DNA of 64,000 nucleotides from Fimousia sp045616445 (lineage in GTDB: Bacteria > Bacillota > Clostridia > Lachnospirales > Lachnospiraceae): the NCBI GenBank assembly GCA_045616445.1, contig JAZLGR010000012.1, positions 1 to 64,000 of the forward strand. Direction: 5' to 3'. Numbering within the stretch: position 1 is the first letter of the stretch; the number at the start of each line of letters is the position of its first letter. This document shows, one piece after another, positions 1 to 8,357 of this stretch. The notes under the pieces were generated by a model that saw only the letters and a list, made by a program, of their open reading frames with translations, had not been told where the DNA came from and searched no databases. Both the position numbers and the translations under genes were made by a program.

Positions 1-140
1 ATTTTTACGTGTCCAGAAAAAAGGTCTGCCAAAAAACACTCCATTCATGCTCTTTTTGCATGTCCACATAAAAGGTTTAAGAAAAAAAGTCACTAAATTT
101 CTTTTTTTGCGTGTCCACATTATAGGGTTCATTTTAAAAA
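1..140. repeat. Three imperfect direct repeats, 51-bp period
   Basis: A T-tract followed by a TGTCCA core (TTTTTACGTGTCCA, TTTTTGCATGTCCA, TTTTTGCGTGTCCA) occurs three times, with the GTCC core at positions 11, 62 and 113, exactly 51 bp apart. Each core is followed by an A-rich stretch containing AAGGT or AGGGTT. The copies diverge outside the core, so this is an old or degenerate array. The first copy may be cut by the window edge. No gene is visible here. Function unknown; spacing and divergence do not fit a CRISPR array. Confidence 0.6.
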
Positions 141-228
141 AATGATGTTTCTTTTGTTAAAAAAATTGAATAGAAGTGAATGATTCAAAATTTGGGTATC
201 ACCAAATGGTTTGTATGAATTGAAATGT

Positions 229-372
229 GACATTGGAGCCGCGACTACGCCAGACAAAAGCCAGGACCACCCGCGACTTGGCAGTAAGGCTATGCTAGGC
301 GCAGTTAAACCACTTGCGACCTGGCAACTTAGATGCGCTGCCACGCGACACCCGTGCATGCATTTCTTGTAT
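229..372. other. GC-rich island in AT-rich intergenic DNA, possible structured RNA or dispersed element
   Basis: Between AT-rich flanks lies about 130 bp of GC-rich sequence with four GCGAC motifs (starting at 241, 273, 316 and 345) and short self-complementary pieces such as TGGCA at 322-326 with TGCCA at 339-343. An 84-codon minus-strand reading frame crosses it, but it has no clear ribosome binding site and a composition unlike the real genes here, so I do not call it a gene. It could be a non-coding RNA, a dispersed element or a remnant. The rest of 1-432 holds only the repeats at 1-140 and the ribosome binding site AAAGGAG before the gene at 433. Confidence 0.35.
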
Positions 373-432
373 TTCCCTCCCACATAAGGTAAAATATACT
401 CATATCAATCTACGTAAAAAAGGAGTGTCCTC

Positions 433-1368
433 ATGGTAAATAAAGCGAAAAATGTTATGAACGAAGTTTCAAAAGTAGTAATTGGCAAGAACGATCTGAT
501 CAAGCGTATTACAACAGCCATTCTTGCCGGTGGTCACATTCTTCTTCAGGATATGCCTGGGGTAGGGAAGACTACCATGTCTCTTACATTTGCAAGAGTT
601 ATGGGACTGAATTACCAGAGGATCTTATTTACACCGGATATTATGCCGAATAATCTGGTTGAGTATAGTATTCATAAACAGCGTTTGGAAGCTGATCATA
701 CGGTAAAAGCAGAGACGAATATGCTCTTAGCCGATAAGATTAATGCTTCCTCCCCAAGAATTCAGTCTATGCTGGTGAAGATGATGGAGGATAAGAAATT
801 AAAGGTGGATGATAAGGTTGCATTACTGCCGGATCCATATGTGGTAATTGCATCCCAGAATCCATACAATGACAAGTTAGAGATTCTGCCGGAATCTACA
901 GTGGACCATTTTATGATCGGCGTGTCCATCGGATATCCGGACAAGATTAGTGAGATTCAGATGCTTCGGGAAGAGAATATCAGAGAACGAATCGAGAAGT
1001 TGAATGTGGCTCTGTATCCGGAAGATATTGTGAAGATGAGAGTTCAGGTAGAACATATCTACGTCAGCGATCAGATTTTTGAATATATTGTAGATATTGT
1101 GAATACAAGCAGAAACAGTCAGCTCCTTGATATGGGAATTAGCTTACGTGGAACCAAGGATATCCTGAAGATGGCAAAATCCAATGCCTTTTTAGAAGGC
1201 CGTGATTATGTGGTTCCGAATGATGTCAAGGAAGTGTTGGTGGATACCACAAGCCACCGTGTAAAACTGAGCCGATATGCAAAATTAGAAAACAGAACAA
1301 GCAATGAGATTCTTTTATCTCTGCTTGAGATGGTTCCGGAACCTCTTGGACTTGAAAGGAAACGTTAA
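433..1368 (+). CDS. MoxR-type AAA+ ATPase with altered Walker B motif
   Basis: This 311-aa protein has the layout of MoxR AAA+ ATPases, which act as chaperone-like partners of DUF58 and transglutaminase membrane proteins. Walker A is intact (PGVGKTT, residues 42-48) and the sensor-1 Asn is present (SQNP, Asn143). The Walker B stretch reads LLADKINAS (98-106), whereas the family has LADEINR, so the catalytic Glu is Lys102 and the following Arg is Ala. The usual EGTYPLPEAQLDRF block is shortened and ends in DHF. ATP binding looks possible but hydrolysis is doubtful. AAAAAAGGAG lies before the ATG. It heads an operon with the next two genes, 2 nt from the first. Confidence 0.85.
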   Translation: MVNKAKNVMNEVSKVVIGKNDLIKRITTAILAGGHILLQDMPGVGKTTMSLTFARVMGLNYQRILFTPDIMPNNLVEYSIHKQRLEADHTVKAETNMLLADKINASSPRIQSMLVKMMEDKKLKVDDKVALLPDPYVVIASQNPYNDKLEILPESTVDHFMIGVSIGYPDKISEIQMLREENIRERIEKLNVALYPEDIVKMRVQVEHIYVSDQIFEYIVDIVNTSRNSQLLDMGISLRGTKDILKMAKSNAFLEGRDYVVPNDVKEVLVDTTSHRVKLSRYAKLENRTSNEILLSLLEMVPEPLGLERKR

Positions 1369-1370
1369 AT

Positions 1371-2345
1371 ATGTACCTTTTGTTTATTGCATTTAGTATT
1401 TTTTATTTTTTAATATACGAGAATGTAATAGGGGGATGCCTGGTGGCATCCCTGATTGTTGTGCTTATCTATTCATATTTCAAGGGAAGAAAGCTGATCC
1501 ATACGGTAAATGTCAGCTTCAATGATTACAAAAAGGTATACCTTCAAGGGGAGCAGTTTGAGCTCATCATGGAAGTCCCAAGACAGAACCTCTTTGAGAT
1601 GCGAGAGCTTTCCGTCACTGTGGAATACTATTCTGTTATTCGAAAAAGCCTGGAGAAGCACACCCACACCCTTCACATGAGACGTCGTATGGATGGGAAA
1701 GAAGTAGTAACCTATCCGCTTAATTTCTGCGATGCCATCAACATTGAGATTAAGGAAATCCAATTAGACGGCCTTTGCGGGGTATTTCATTTTAAGAAAC
1801 CGATTGATTTTTCAGAAACCATCTTCGTGCTTCCGATGGAACTGCCAATTTTGAATGGATACATTTCCAAGGATCTGAAGGACTATGGAAACTTTAAGTA
1901 CCTCGGATCGAAGGAGGAGGGATCCGAGGAGAATCCGGTCATCTACTTAGATATTGAGAATCTGCTCTATGAAGATGAGGAGATGGTACGAAGCCTCTAT
2001 CTGCCATTGGTGTTCTCGGTTTCCAACAGCATGCTGCAAAACGGATACAAGCATGAGATTACCTTTGGAAAAGAACTTTATTTTATTGCATCCTGGAATG
2101 ACTATTTTCCAGTCTTTCGAAGGCTCTTTGACCTGATTCGAGGTGAGCTTCCGATGGAGGACTGCCCGCACATATACCGTGTGACTCACGCAATTACAAC
2201 CAAACTTGGCCTGCCGATTCCGTTCTATTATGGCAAGACCATCGCACTTATCTATGACGAAGACGATATTGAGGAAGATTTTTCCTATACCATATATGTT
2301 CGTGTAACAAACATCGAGGACGATATTCTGAATCTGACATTATAA
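1371..2345 (+). CDS. Membrane-anchored protein in the DUF58 position of a MoxR operon
   Basis: The 324-aa product starts with two closely spaced hydrophobic segments (about residues 2-18 and 21-37) and continues as a soluble domain of mixed beta character. Its place between a MoxR ATPase and a transglutaminase-like membrane protein is the position normally held by a DUF58 protein, and the two N-terminal helices plus long beta-rich region fit that architecture. The hallmark DUF58 motif (GEYxxGDxxRxIxW) is not visible; the best local counterpart is around LKDYGNFKYLGSKEEGSEEN (about 179-198). I therefore infer a strongly diverged DUF58 relative from context. It starts 2 nt after the MoxR stop, so translation is probably coupled. 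Confidence 0.6.
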   Translation: MYLLFIAFSIFYFLIYENVIGGCLVASLIVVLIYSYFKGRKLIHTVNVSFNDYKKVYLQGEQFELIMEVPRQNLFEMRELSVTVEYYSVIRKSLEKHTHTLHMRRRMDGKEVVTYPLNFCDAINIEIKEIQLDGLCGVFHFKKPIDFSETIFVLPMELPILNGYISKDLKDYGNFKYLGSKEEGSEENPVIYLDIENLLYEDEEMVRSLYLPLVFSVSNSMLQNGYKHEITFGKELYFIASWNDYFPVFRRLFDLIRGELPMEDCPHIYRVTHAITTKLGLPIPFYYGKTIALIYDEDDIEEDFSYTIYVRVTNIEDDILNLTL

Positions 2346-2363
2346 ATCCTCAGAGGAGACACT

Positions 2364-4334
2364 ATGAGACGTTTTGGACTTTTGATTTTAATCTATTATT
2401 CCATCATAATGGCCATATTCCAGGGCTTTGATCTGGGTATCTATACTGGATATGGGATACTTGTGTCCATTTTCTTCTTTGGATTCTGGATTTTACTATC
2501 CTCTTCTGTATTTCGTAACTCGAAACTCTTAAGGTGGATTGGGAATATCATCTATCTGGTCATGGCAGTCAATGTACTGTCCATTCTCGATGACCTGATC
2601 ATCGGCATTAAGATTGCACTGAACCGAACCTTTGACATCTTTAACTCCACCTTCCATCGTAATTTCGCTTATTTCTGGAATGTCAGCGAGAAGAATGCCA
2701 TCTCCTATATGGTTATCCTGCTGACACTTGGACTGTTCTTTTATAGTGGTCTGCTCATTCTAAATCGCTGGTACTATAAGCGTGTCGTATTAATTTCCAT
2801 GCCGATGATGGCATTTCTCATGGTCTTTGCCCCAAAACCAATCCATGGCAATATTCTGCTCTATATCGGGAGCATTATCGCATATTATTATTTGGAACGA
2901 TTTAAGCCAAAGTTTGCAGGGCTTACCTTTGTCATGCTCTTTGTCTGCTGCATTTTCTATACGCTGTATCCGTCTACGGAAGTATTTGGCGAGCATATGA
3001 CCAGTACACGTCAGGGTATCATCATTCTTACGGAATATGCGAACAAATGGGTCTGCGGCGAACAGCCTGAACTGGACTTAGATTTCCTGCATCTAAGCGA
3101 TCAGGGCCTCACCTCTCATAATGATGAGAAAAATTATATCTATCTCAATAAAGCGGACAATGACGTTTATATCCGTGTTTGGACAGGGGCCGCGTACAAA
3201 AAGGGCAACTGGGTGGAAGATGAGAAGAAAGATAAGATTTCCATATTGAATGAGGAGCAGGGAACGGGACGATATAATTATCTTCAGACCCTCCTTGGCG
3301 GCAGAGGAGAACTGAAAAAAGAATATCTCAGATTCGAGTATGCCGATGAAGAGATGAAAGACCATCTAATTCCGTACCATACCTTATATCAGGATGAAGA
3401 ACAAAATCGTATATATTATATGGCAGTTAAAAAATATCTGAGTCTCCTGCCAGAGAACCGGGCGGATTACAGAGTCAATGAAGATTATCTTTATGTGCCA
3501 AAGAAGATCAGAAGACGTATTAAGAAAGATCTGGCCAATGAGGAAGTGACAAGCAGTTCCGGCCAGAAGGAAATCGTACAGTATGTCTTAACACAGTTAA
3601 AGAATAATTATACCTTTGTACAGGACGGGGTGGAAACACCAAAAGGGGAGGATCCGATCTACTACTTCCTGAATTCCTCCAAACGAGGCGGCGCAGCGGA
3701 ATATGTAACCTCAGCTGCCATGATGCTTCGTTCCTACGGCATTGCGACTAGATATGTGGAAGGCTACCATCTGACAGAGGATACCTATCAGAAATCCTCC
3801 ATGTCTGGCGGTTTGGTCAAAGTGGCGCTGACACCGAAAGAGACAGAATTCTGGGTTGAAGTCTATGTGAATAAGTTTGGCTGGGTGCCAATTGATGTTT
3901 TACCAAATTCCATCTCCTTAGTTGCTGCTAGTGACGCGAGAGAACTGGTGATTCCGGGTATTCCGAAGATTACCATATCCCTTTCAGAGCTTTTTATATG
4001 GTTCCTGAAATTTACAGCGGTAGCCATCGCGATTTTGCTGTTTAGAATGCTGCTTCATTATATTTACTATAATCACAAAAAGTTATATATGACCAATAAT
4101 GAGATTATTCAGTGGTATGCAACCGTCTGGGAGCATTATCGGGATTATACAATCCCATTCTTTGAAGTGGATCATCTCATTGAACTGGCCCGTTACAGCA
4201 ACCATGAGCTGGATCAGTATGATGTGCAGGTTGTCCTTGAGGCAGCCCAAAGTGCAAGACGAGACTATAGAAAACAGATTCCATTCTACCTGGCACTCTT
4301 TGATTTATTCATTATGTGCAGGGATATTTTGTAG
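2364..4334 (+). CDS. Polytopic transglutaminase-like (TgpA-type) protein lacking the catalytic Cys and His
   Basis: The 656-aa product has about seven hydrophobic helices in the first 205 residues, a large extracytoplasmic region, a further helix near 545-565 and a charged cytoplasmic tail, the architecture of TgpA/YebA-type transglutaminase-core proteins. The core is recognisable (AAMMLRSYGIATRYVEGYH, then FWVEVYVNKFGWVPIDVLP). The catalytic Cys expected before Glu-Tyr is Ala445 (RGGAAEY instead of GYCEYF) and the His expected two residues before the Trp of WVEV is Glu495; only the Asp (Asp511) remains. It should be a pseudo-transglutaminase, perhaps a structural or sensory cell-envelope protein. 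Third gene of the MoxR operon. Confidence 0.8.
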   Translation: MRRFGLLILIYYSIIMAIFQGFDLGIYTGYGILVSIFFFGFWILLSSSVFRNSKLLRWIGNIIYLVMAVNVLSILDDLIIGIKIALNRTFDIFNSTFHRNFAYFWNVSEKNAISYMVILLTLGLFFYSGLLILNRWYYKRVVLISMPMMAFLMVFAPKPIHGNILLYIGSIIAYYYLERFKPKFAGLTFVMLFVCCIFYTLYPSTEVFGEHMTSTRQGIIILTEYANKWVCGEQPELDLDFLHLSDQGLTSHNDEKNYIYLNKADNDVYIRVWTGAAYKKGNWVEDEKKDKISILNEEQGTGRYNYLQTLLGGRGELKKEYLRFEYADEEMKDHLIPYHTLYQDEEQNRIYYMAVKKYLSLLPENRADYRVNEDYLYVPKKIRRRIKKDLANEEVTSSSGQKEIVQYVLTQLKNNYTFVQDGVETPKGEDPIYYFLNSSKRGGAAEYVTSAAMMLRSYGIATRYVEGYHLTEDTYQKSSMSGGLVKVALTPKETEFWVEVYVNKFGWVPIDVLPNSISLVAASDARELVIPGIPKITISLSELFIWFLKFTAVAIAILLFRMLLHYIYYNHKKLYMTNNEIIQWYATVWEHYRDYTIPFFEVDHLIELARYSNHELDQYDVQVVLEAAQSARRDYRKQIPFYLALFDLFIMCRDIL

Positions 4335-4442
4335 AATTATGAATTTTTTTAATTTTTACTTTCATTATTTCTGGAGTTATTATATAATTATAATAATCCT
4401 CATATTAATCAATATGATTCTAGTTTGTAAAGGAGAACAATT

Positions 4443-5432
4443 ATGAAGAATTCAGCAGACATTCGTAAGAAGAACAAAGATCTGATTCGCAGAAATCTTT
4501 GGACAGGCGAGAAAAATACCAAACAGGGTATTGCTGAAATTACAGGACTGAGTGTAGCAACCTGTAATACTATGCTTAATGAAATGGAAGCAGATGGAGA
4601 AATTTGTGGAGTTAAAAAACAGTTGAATGGAATCGGAAGAAGTACCATGGTTTATTCAGTGAATGAAGGCCATGAAAGTATTCTTTGTATTCATGTAAAT
4701 CAGTTGAACAGTGTTGTAACCTGCAATTTTTCTGTTCTTTCCGTAACGGGAAGAATTAAAGAAGAATCCACAATGGAAGTAGAAGACTTTTCTGTAGAAA
4801 AGTTCATGGAAATCGTTGGTGATATTGTACATTCCTATAACAATGTATCTTATATGATCATTGGTCTTCCAGCCATCGTAACAAAGGATATGGTTTCCCA
4901 GTGTCATGTTAAGTGCTTCAATGGCCTGAACTTAAAAGAAGAACTGGCTAAGCATTTTGATTGCAACATTCACGTTGAGAATGATATGCATCTGACTGCT
5001 TACGGGTATTTCCGTTCTGGCAATAATCCAGATGACGTTATTACATTAACTTCCTTCTTCGAAGGATATCAGCCAGGTATGGTTAATATCTATGAAGGTA
5101 TCATCATCAAGGGTGCCGATGAAATCGCAGGTGCAAGCGGATTCCTTCCATTTGGTTATACACCGGAAGAAATTCCAGCTGTTATGAGGGATGATGAAAA
5201 AGGATTATATGTCATGTCCACTGCATTACTTTGCGACATCGTATTGATGAATCCACGCAAGATCCTCATTTTCACTAATGTGATCAGTGATGCTTTAAAG
5301 GTAGCAATCTCTACAAAAATCAAGGAAGTCATTCCGGAAGAATTCGTGCCAGAAATCGAATATACAAGTAACATCTCCGAATACTTCCAGATGGGTCTCT
5401 ACCACAGAGCACTGGATTTGAAATTAAGATAG
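4443..5432 (+). CDS. ROK-family-like transcriptional regulator
   Basis: The 329-aa protein begins with a winged helix-turn-helix of the NagC/XylR (ROK) type (residues about 8-70; TKQGIAEITGLSVATCNTMLNEME), followed by a diverged ROK sugar-kinase-like domain (MIIGLPAIVTKD, HVENDMHLTAYGY, GASGFLPFGY). The ExGH and zinc-binding CxCGxxGC motifs of true ROK kinases are missing, so it probably binds a ligand without phosphorylating it. The start follows AAAGGAGAACAATT. It stands alone, with a terminator after it and an ABC-F gene converging from the other side. The target operon is not evident; the degenerate MoxR cassette lies just upstream. Confidence 0.75.
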   Translation: MKNSADIRKKNKDLIRRNLWTGEKNTKQGIAEITGLSVATCNTMLNEMEADGEICGVKKQLNGIGRSTMVYSVNEGHESILCIHVNQLNSVVTCNFSVLSVTGRIKEESTMEVEDFSVEKFMEIVGDIVHSYNNVSYMIIGLPAIVTKDMVSQCHVKCFNGLNLKEELAKHFDCNIHVENDMHLTAYGYFRSGNNPDDVITLTSFFEGYQPGMVNIYEGIIIKGADEIAGASGFLPFGYTPEEIPAVMRDDEKGLYVMSTALLCDIVLMNPRKILIFTNVISDALKVAISTKIKEVIPEEFVPEIEYTSNISEYFQMGLYHRALDLKLR

Positions 5433-5454
5433 AAGATCGAATAGAATCACAATC

Positions 5455-5486
5455 AAAAAGGATAGTCATCTGGACTATCCTTTTTT
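5455..5486. terminator. Bidirectional intrinsic terminator
   Basis: The hairpin AAAAAGGATAGTC / GACTATCCTTTTT with a 5-nt loop is flanked by A-tract and T-tract. It can end both the ROK gene (plus) and the ABC-F gene (minus). Confidence 0.9.
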
Positions 5487-5529
5487 GTATGTATGAATTG
5501 TTGTATATGAACGTTCATATGTGTAAATG

Positions 5530-7464
5530 CTATGCATCTTCGAGAACTGCAGAGGCTTCCTCCCACTCGTCATAAAGCTCCATGAGCTTATCGTCGATTT
5601 CTGCTTTCTTTGTAGATAATTCCATCAGTTTTCCACTGTTGGAGGCATTCTCAGGAAGGGCGATCAGCTCGTCGAGCTCTGCAGACTGTTCTTCCATCTC
5701 TTCGATTTCCTTCTCTAAACGTTTGATGGCATTCTCTGCCTTTCGTTTCTTTGCCTGTTCCTCTTTTTGCTGTTTCCAGTCTAACTTATTCTGGCTGATG
5801 TTTGCATTCTCTGCCTCCTCGGCAAATGTTTCTGAAAGCGCCTGGGCTGCTGCCATCGCTTCCTGCTTTTTCGCAAGATAATAGTCATAATTTCCGATAT
5901 ATTCATCGATATGCTTCTGGGTAAGATCTAAGATTCTTGTGGCAGTGCGGTTGATAAAATATCGGTCATGGGAAACATAAAAGACGGTTCCGGTATAATT
6001 GCGAAGTGCATTCTCTAAGATTTCCTTGGAATAGATATCTAAATGGTTGGTCGGTTCGTCTAAAATCAGGAAGTTGGCAGAGGAGAGCATCAGCTTGGCA
6101 AGGGATACACGCCCTCGTTCTCCACCGGATAAATCGCCGACTTTTTTGTATACATCATCGCCGCGGAAGAGGAAAGCGGCTAAAACACTTCGAATCTTGG
6201 TGTTGGTCAGTGCAGGGTACGCATCGCTGATTTCATCGAAGATGGATTTCTCATCGTGAAGTACCTGCTGTTCCTGATCGTAGTATCCGATCTTAACACG
6301 GGAACCAAGCTTGATCTTACCGTTATCCTTGGCGACATGGCGGTTGATGATCTTTAAGATGGTTGTCTTACCGGTTCCATTCTCTCCAATCAATGCCACC
6401 TTTTCTCCTCTTTTGATGAAAAAGTCGATATCGCGGAATAACAGCTTGTTGCCATAGGACTTTTCAAGGCCCTCAATCTCAAGAACATCCTCGCCGCTGA
6501 CAACGGATGGCTCTAAGCGGAGCTTCACGCTGACATTTTCTTCGGTCGGACGATCAATTCGTTCCATCTTGTCTAACATCTTTTCGCGGCTTTCCGCACG
6601 CTTGATGGATTTTTCTCTGTTAAACTGTTTTAATTTGGTGATGACAGCTTCCTGGTGTTTGATGATTTCCTGCTGTTTCTGATATTCCTTCAGTTCGATG
6701 GCACGGATCTGGTCCCGCTTTTCCACGTAAGCACTATAGTTTCCTCTATAGGAACGGCCTTTGTTATTCGCAATCTCTATAATCTTTGTGACAACTTTAT
6801 CAAGGAAATATCGGTCATGGGAGACGATTAAGACAGCTCCCGGATAGTTCATAAGGAAGGTTTCTAACCAGCTGATGGAGTTCATATCAAGGTGGTTGGT
6901 TGGTTCGTCTAAGAGAATGATATCCGGTTTGGAGAGAAGAAGCTTGCCTAAGGCAACGCGGGTTTTCTGTCCACCGGAGAGCGTAGAGATCTGCTTGTTA
7001 AAATCTTCCTCAGTAAATCCAAGTCCCTTCAAAACTCCGTTGATTTCACTTTTATACTGATACCCATTGAGCTGTTCAAAACGATGGGTTGCATTGGTAT
7101 AGGTGTTGAGGATCTGCTCAAGTGCATCACCAGTGAGTCCGTTCATTTCCCGTTCTAAACGGCGTATTTTCTTGTCTAAATCGATGATATCCTGCTTAAC
7201 AGACAGCATCTCATCGTAAATGGTATTGTGATAAACTGTATCCTGATGCTGGGCTAAATAGCCAATGGTCTTTCCTTTCGTGATGGTAACTAACCCTTCG
7301 TCCGGCTCCATCTCATTCATGATGATCTTTAGGAGGGTGGACTTGCCGGCACCGTTGATTCCAACGATGGCAGCCTTCTCATTGTCTTCTATATGAAAGG
7401 AAATGTGATCAAGGACAGTCTTCTCAACAAATGCTTTTGTGATATTCTGACATGATAAAATCAT
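5530..7464 (-). CDS. ABC-F family ATPase (ribosome-associated type)
   Basis: The protein is 644 aa from the ATG at 7464, giving the family-typical start MILSCQNITKAF with AAGGAAG just upstream; a longer reading frame to 7509 has no comparable site. It holds two ABC domains without membrane segments: Walker A GINGAGKS and GENGTGKT, signatures LSGGQ and LSGGE, and two copies of LLDEPTNHLD or its variant. A charged interdomain linker (about 240-320) matches the ABC-F P-site tRNA interaction motif region, and a C-terminal coiled coil rich in Glu and Lys follows. Family members act on ribosomes to relieve stalling or confer antibiotic protection; housekeeping YdiF/Uup-type seems likelier than a resistance type because it sits alone without a leader attenuator. 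Confidence 0.88.
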   Translation of the reverse strand: MILSCQNITKAFVEKTVLDHISFHIEDNEKAAIVGINGAGKSTLLKIIMNEMEPDEGLVTITKGKTIGYLAQHQDTVYHNTIYDEMLSVKQDIIDLDKKIRRLEREMNGLTGDALEQILNTYTNATHRFEQLNGYQYKSEINGVLKGLGFTEEDFNKQISTLSGGQKTRVALGKLLLSKPDIILLDEPTNHLDMNSISWLETFLMNYPGAVLIVSHDRYFLDKVVTKIIEIANNKGRSYRGNYSAYVEKRDQIRAIELKEYQKQQEIIKHQEAVITKLKQFNREKSIKRAESREKMLDKMERIDRPTEENVSVKLRLEPSVVSGEDVLEIEGLEKSYGNKLLFRDIDFFIKRGEKVALIGENGTGKTTILKIINRHVAKDNGKIKLGSRVKIGYYDQEQQVLHDEKSIFDEISDAYPALTNTKIRSVLAAFLFRGDDVYKKVGDLSGGERGRVSLAKLMLSSANFLILDEPTNHLDIYSKEILENALRNYTGTVFYVSHDRYFINRTATRILDLTQKHIDEYIGNYDYYLAKKQEAMAAAQALSETFAEEAENANISQNKLDWKQQKEEQAKKRKAENAIKRLEKEIEEMEEQSAELDELIALPENASNSGKLMELSTKKAEIDDKLMELYDEWEEASAVLEDA

Positions 7465-7542
7465 AAGTAACTTCCTTTTCTTTCTTATTTCGGTGATATA
7501 TTTTAACATATATTTTTCTTTCCGTAAAGAAATTGAAAAAGT

Positions 7543-7571
7543 TTGACATTTTTTCTACAATTCATTATAAT
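7543..7571 (+). promoter_or_regulatory. Near-consensus sigma-A promoter for rex
   Basis: TTGACA at 7543-7548 and TATAAT at 7566-7571 are separated by exactly 17 bp. Transcription would begin about 35 nt before the rex start codon. I see no clear Rex operator (TTGTTAA-N4-TTAACAA) overlapping it. Confidence 0.85.
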
Positions 7572-7614
7572 TAATGATAGAGTAATGAGTAAATGATAGA
7601 AGGAGGAATGGACA

Positions 7615-8268
7615 ATGGCAGTAGGAAAAACAACATCTTCAAAAGACATTTCCCCAGCTGTAATCAAGAGATTGCCTAGATATTATCGATATCTTGGGGA
7701 ACTGATGGAGAATGATATTTTTCGAATTTCTTCCAAAGAACTTAGTCAGAGGATGCAAGTGACAGCATCACAGATTCGACAGGATTTGAATAATTTCGGT
7801 GGATTTGGACAGCAGGGTTACGGTTATAATGTCGAATATCTTCGTAATGAAATTGGTAAGATCTTAGGTCTGGATAAAGAGAATAATTTGATTATCGTTG
7901 GTGCGGGTAATATTGGACAGGCACTCGCAAATCATCAGCAGTTTTCTTCCAATGGATTTCATATTCTTGGTTTATTCGATGTGAATCCACGACTGATTGG
8001 AATGACTGTACATGGTGTTGAAATCTATGATATTGATACATTAGAAGATTTTATCAAGACACATGAGATCAAAATTGCAGCACTTACTTTACCAAAAGCT
8101 ATGGCACCGGACATTGCCAAGGATATGGTGAAGTGGGGCATCAAAGCATTCTGGAATTTTGCTCCAGTAGATTTGAATCTTCCAAGTTCTATTACTGTAG
8201 AGAATGTACATTTGGCAGAGAGTCTTATGACACTTTCTTACAGAATTCATAGCCAGGAAGAGGAATAG
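7615..8268 (+). CDS. rex: Redox-sensing transcriptional repressor Rex
   Basis: The 217-aa protein matches Rex along its length: a winged helix N-domain (about 15-85, with VTASQIRQDLNNFGGFGQQGYGY) and a Rossmann NAD(H)-binding domain beginning LIIVGAGNIGQAL (about 95-107). Rex dimers bind operators of fermentation and electron-transfer genes when NAD+ is high and release them when NADH rises. AGGAGGAATGGACA precedes the ATG. It is monocistronic with its own strong promoter and terminator, as fits a global regulator of fermentative metabolism. Confidence 0.95.
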   Translation: MAVGKTTSSKDISPAVIKRLPRYYRYLGELMENDIFRISSKELSQRMQVTASQIRQDLNNFGGFGQQGYGYNVEYLRNEIGKILGLDKENNLIIVGAGNIGQALANHQQFSSNGFHILGLFDVNPRLIGMTVHGVEIYDIDTLEDFIKTHEIKIAALTLPKAMAPDIAKDMVKWGIKAFWNFAPVDLNLPSSITVENVHLAESLMTLSYRIHSQEEE

Positions 8269-8284
8269 AGAATAATGAAATCAC

Positions 8285-8316
8285 AAACCCGCTATTTTCA
8301 TAATAGCGGGTTTTTT
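8285..8316 (+). terminator. Intrinsic terminator after rex
   Basis: AACCCGCTATT / AATAGCGGGTT hairpin with a 5-nt loop followed by TTTTTT. Confidence 0.92.
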
Positions 8317-8357
8317 AACATCGTATATTGATTGTATATATAGTAAGGAGTTTCATA

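Noticed and set aside
1..140. CRISPR array
   Set aside because: Repeats are imperfect, only a short core is shared, and there are no cas genes or distinct spacers.
129..383. 84-codon minus-strand reading frame across the GC-rich island
   Set aside because: No ribosome binding site or promoter, odd residue composition, and it coincides with what looks like structured or repeated DNA.
2364..4334. Active transglutaminase/protease annotation
   Set aside because: Ala and Glu stand at the catalytic Cys and His positions, confirmed in the codons around 3693 and 3846.
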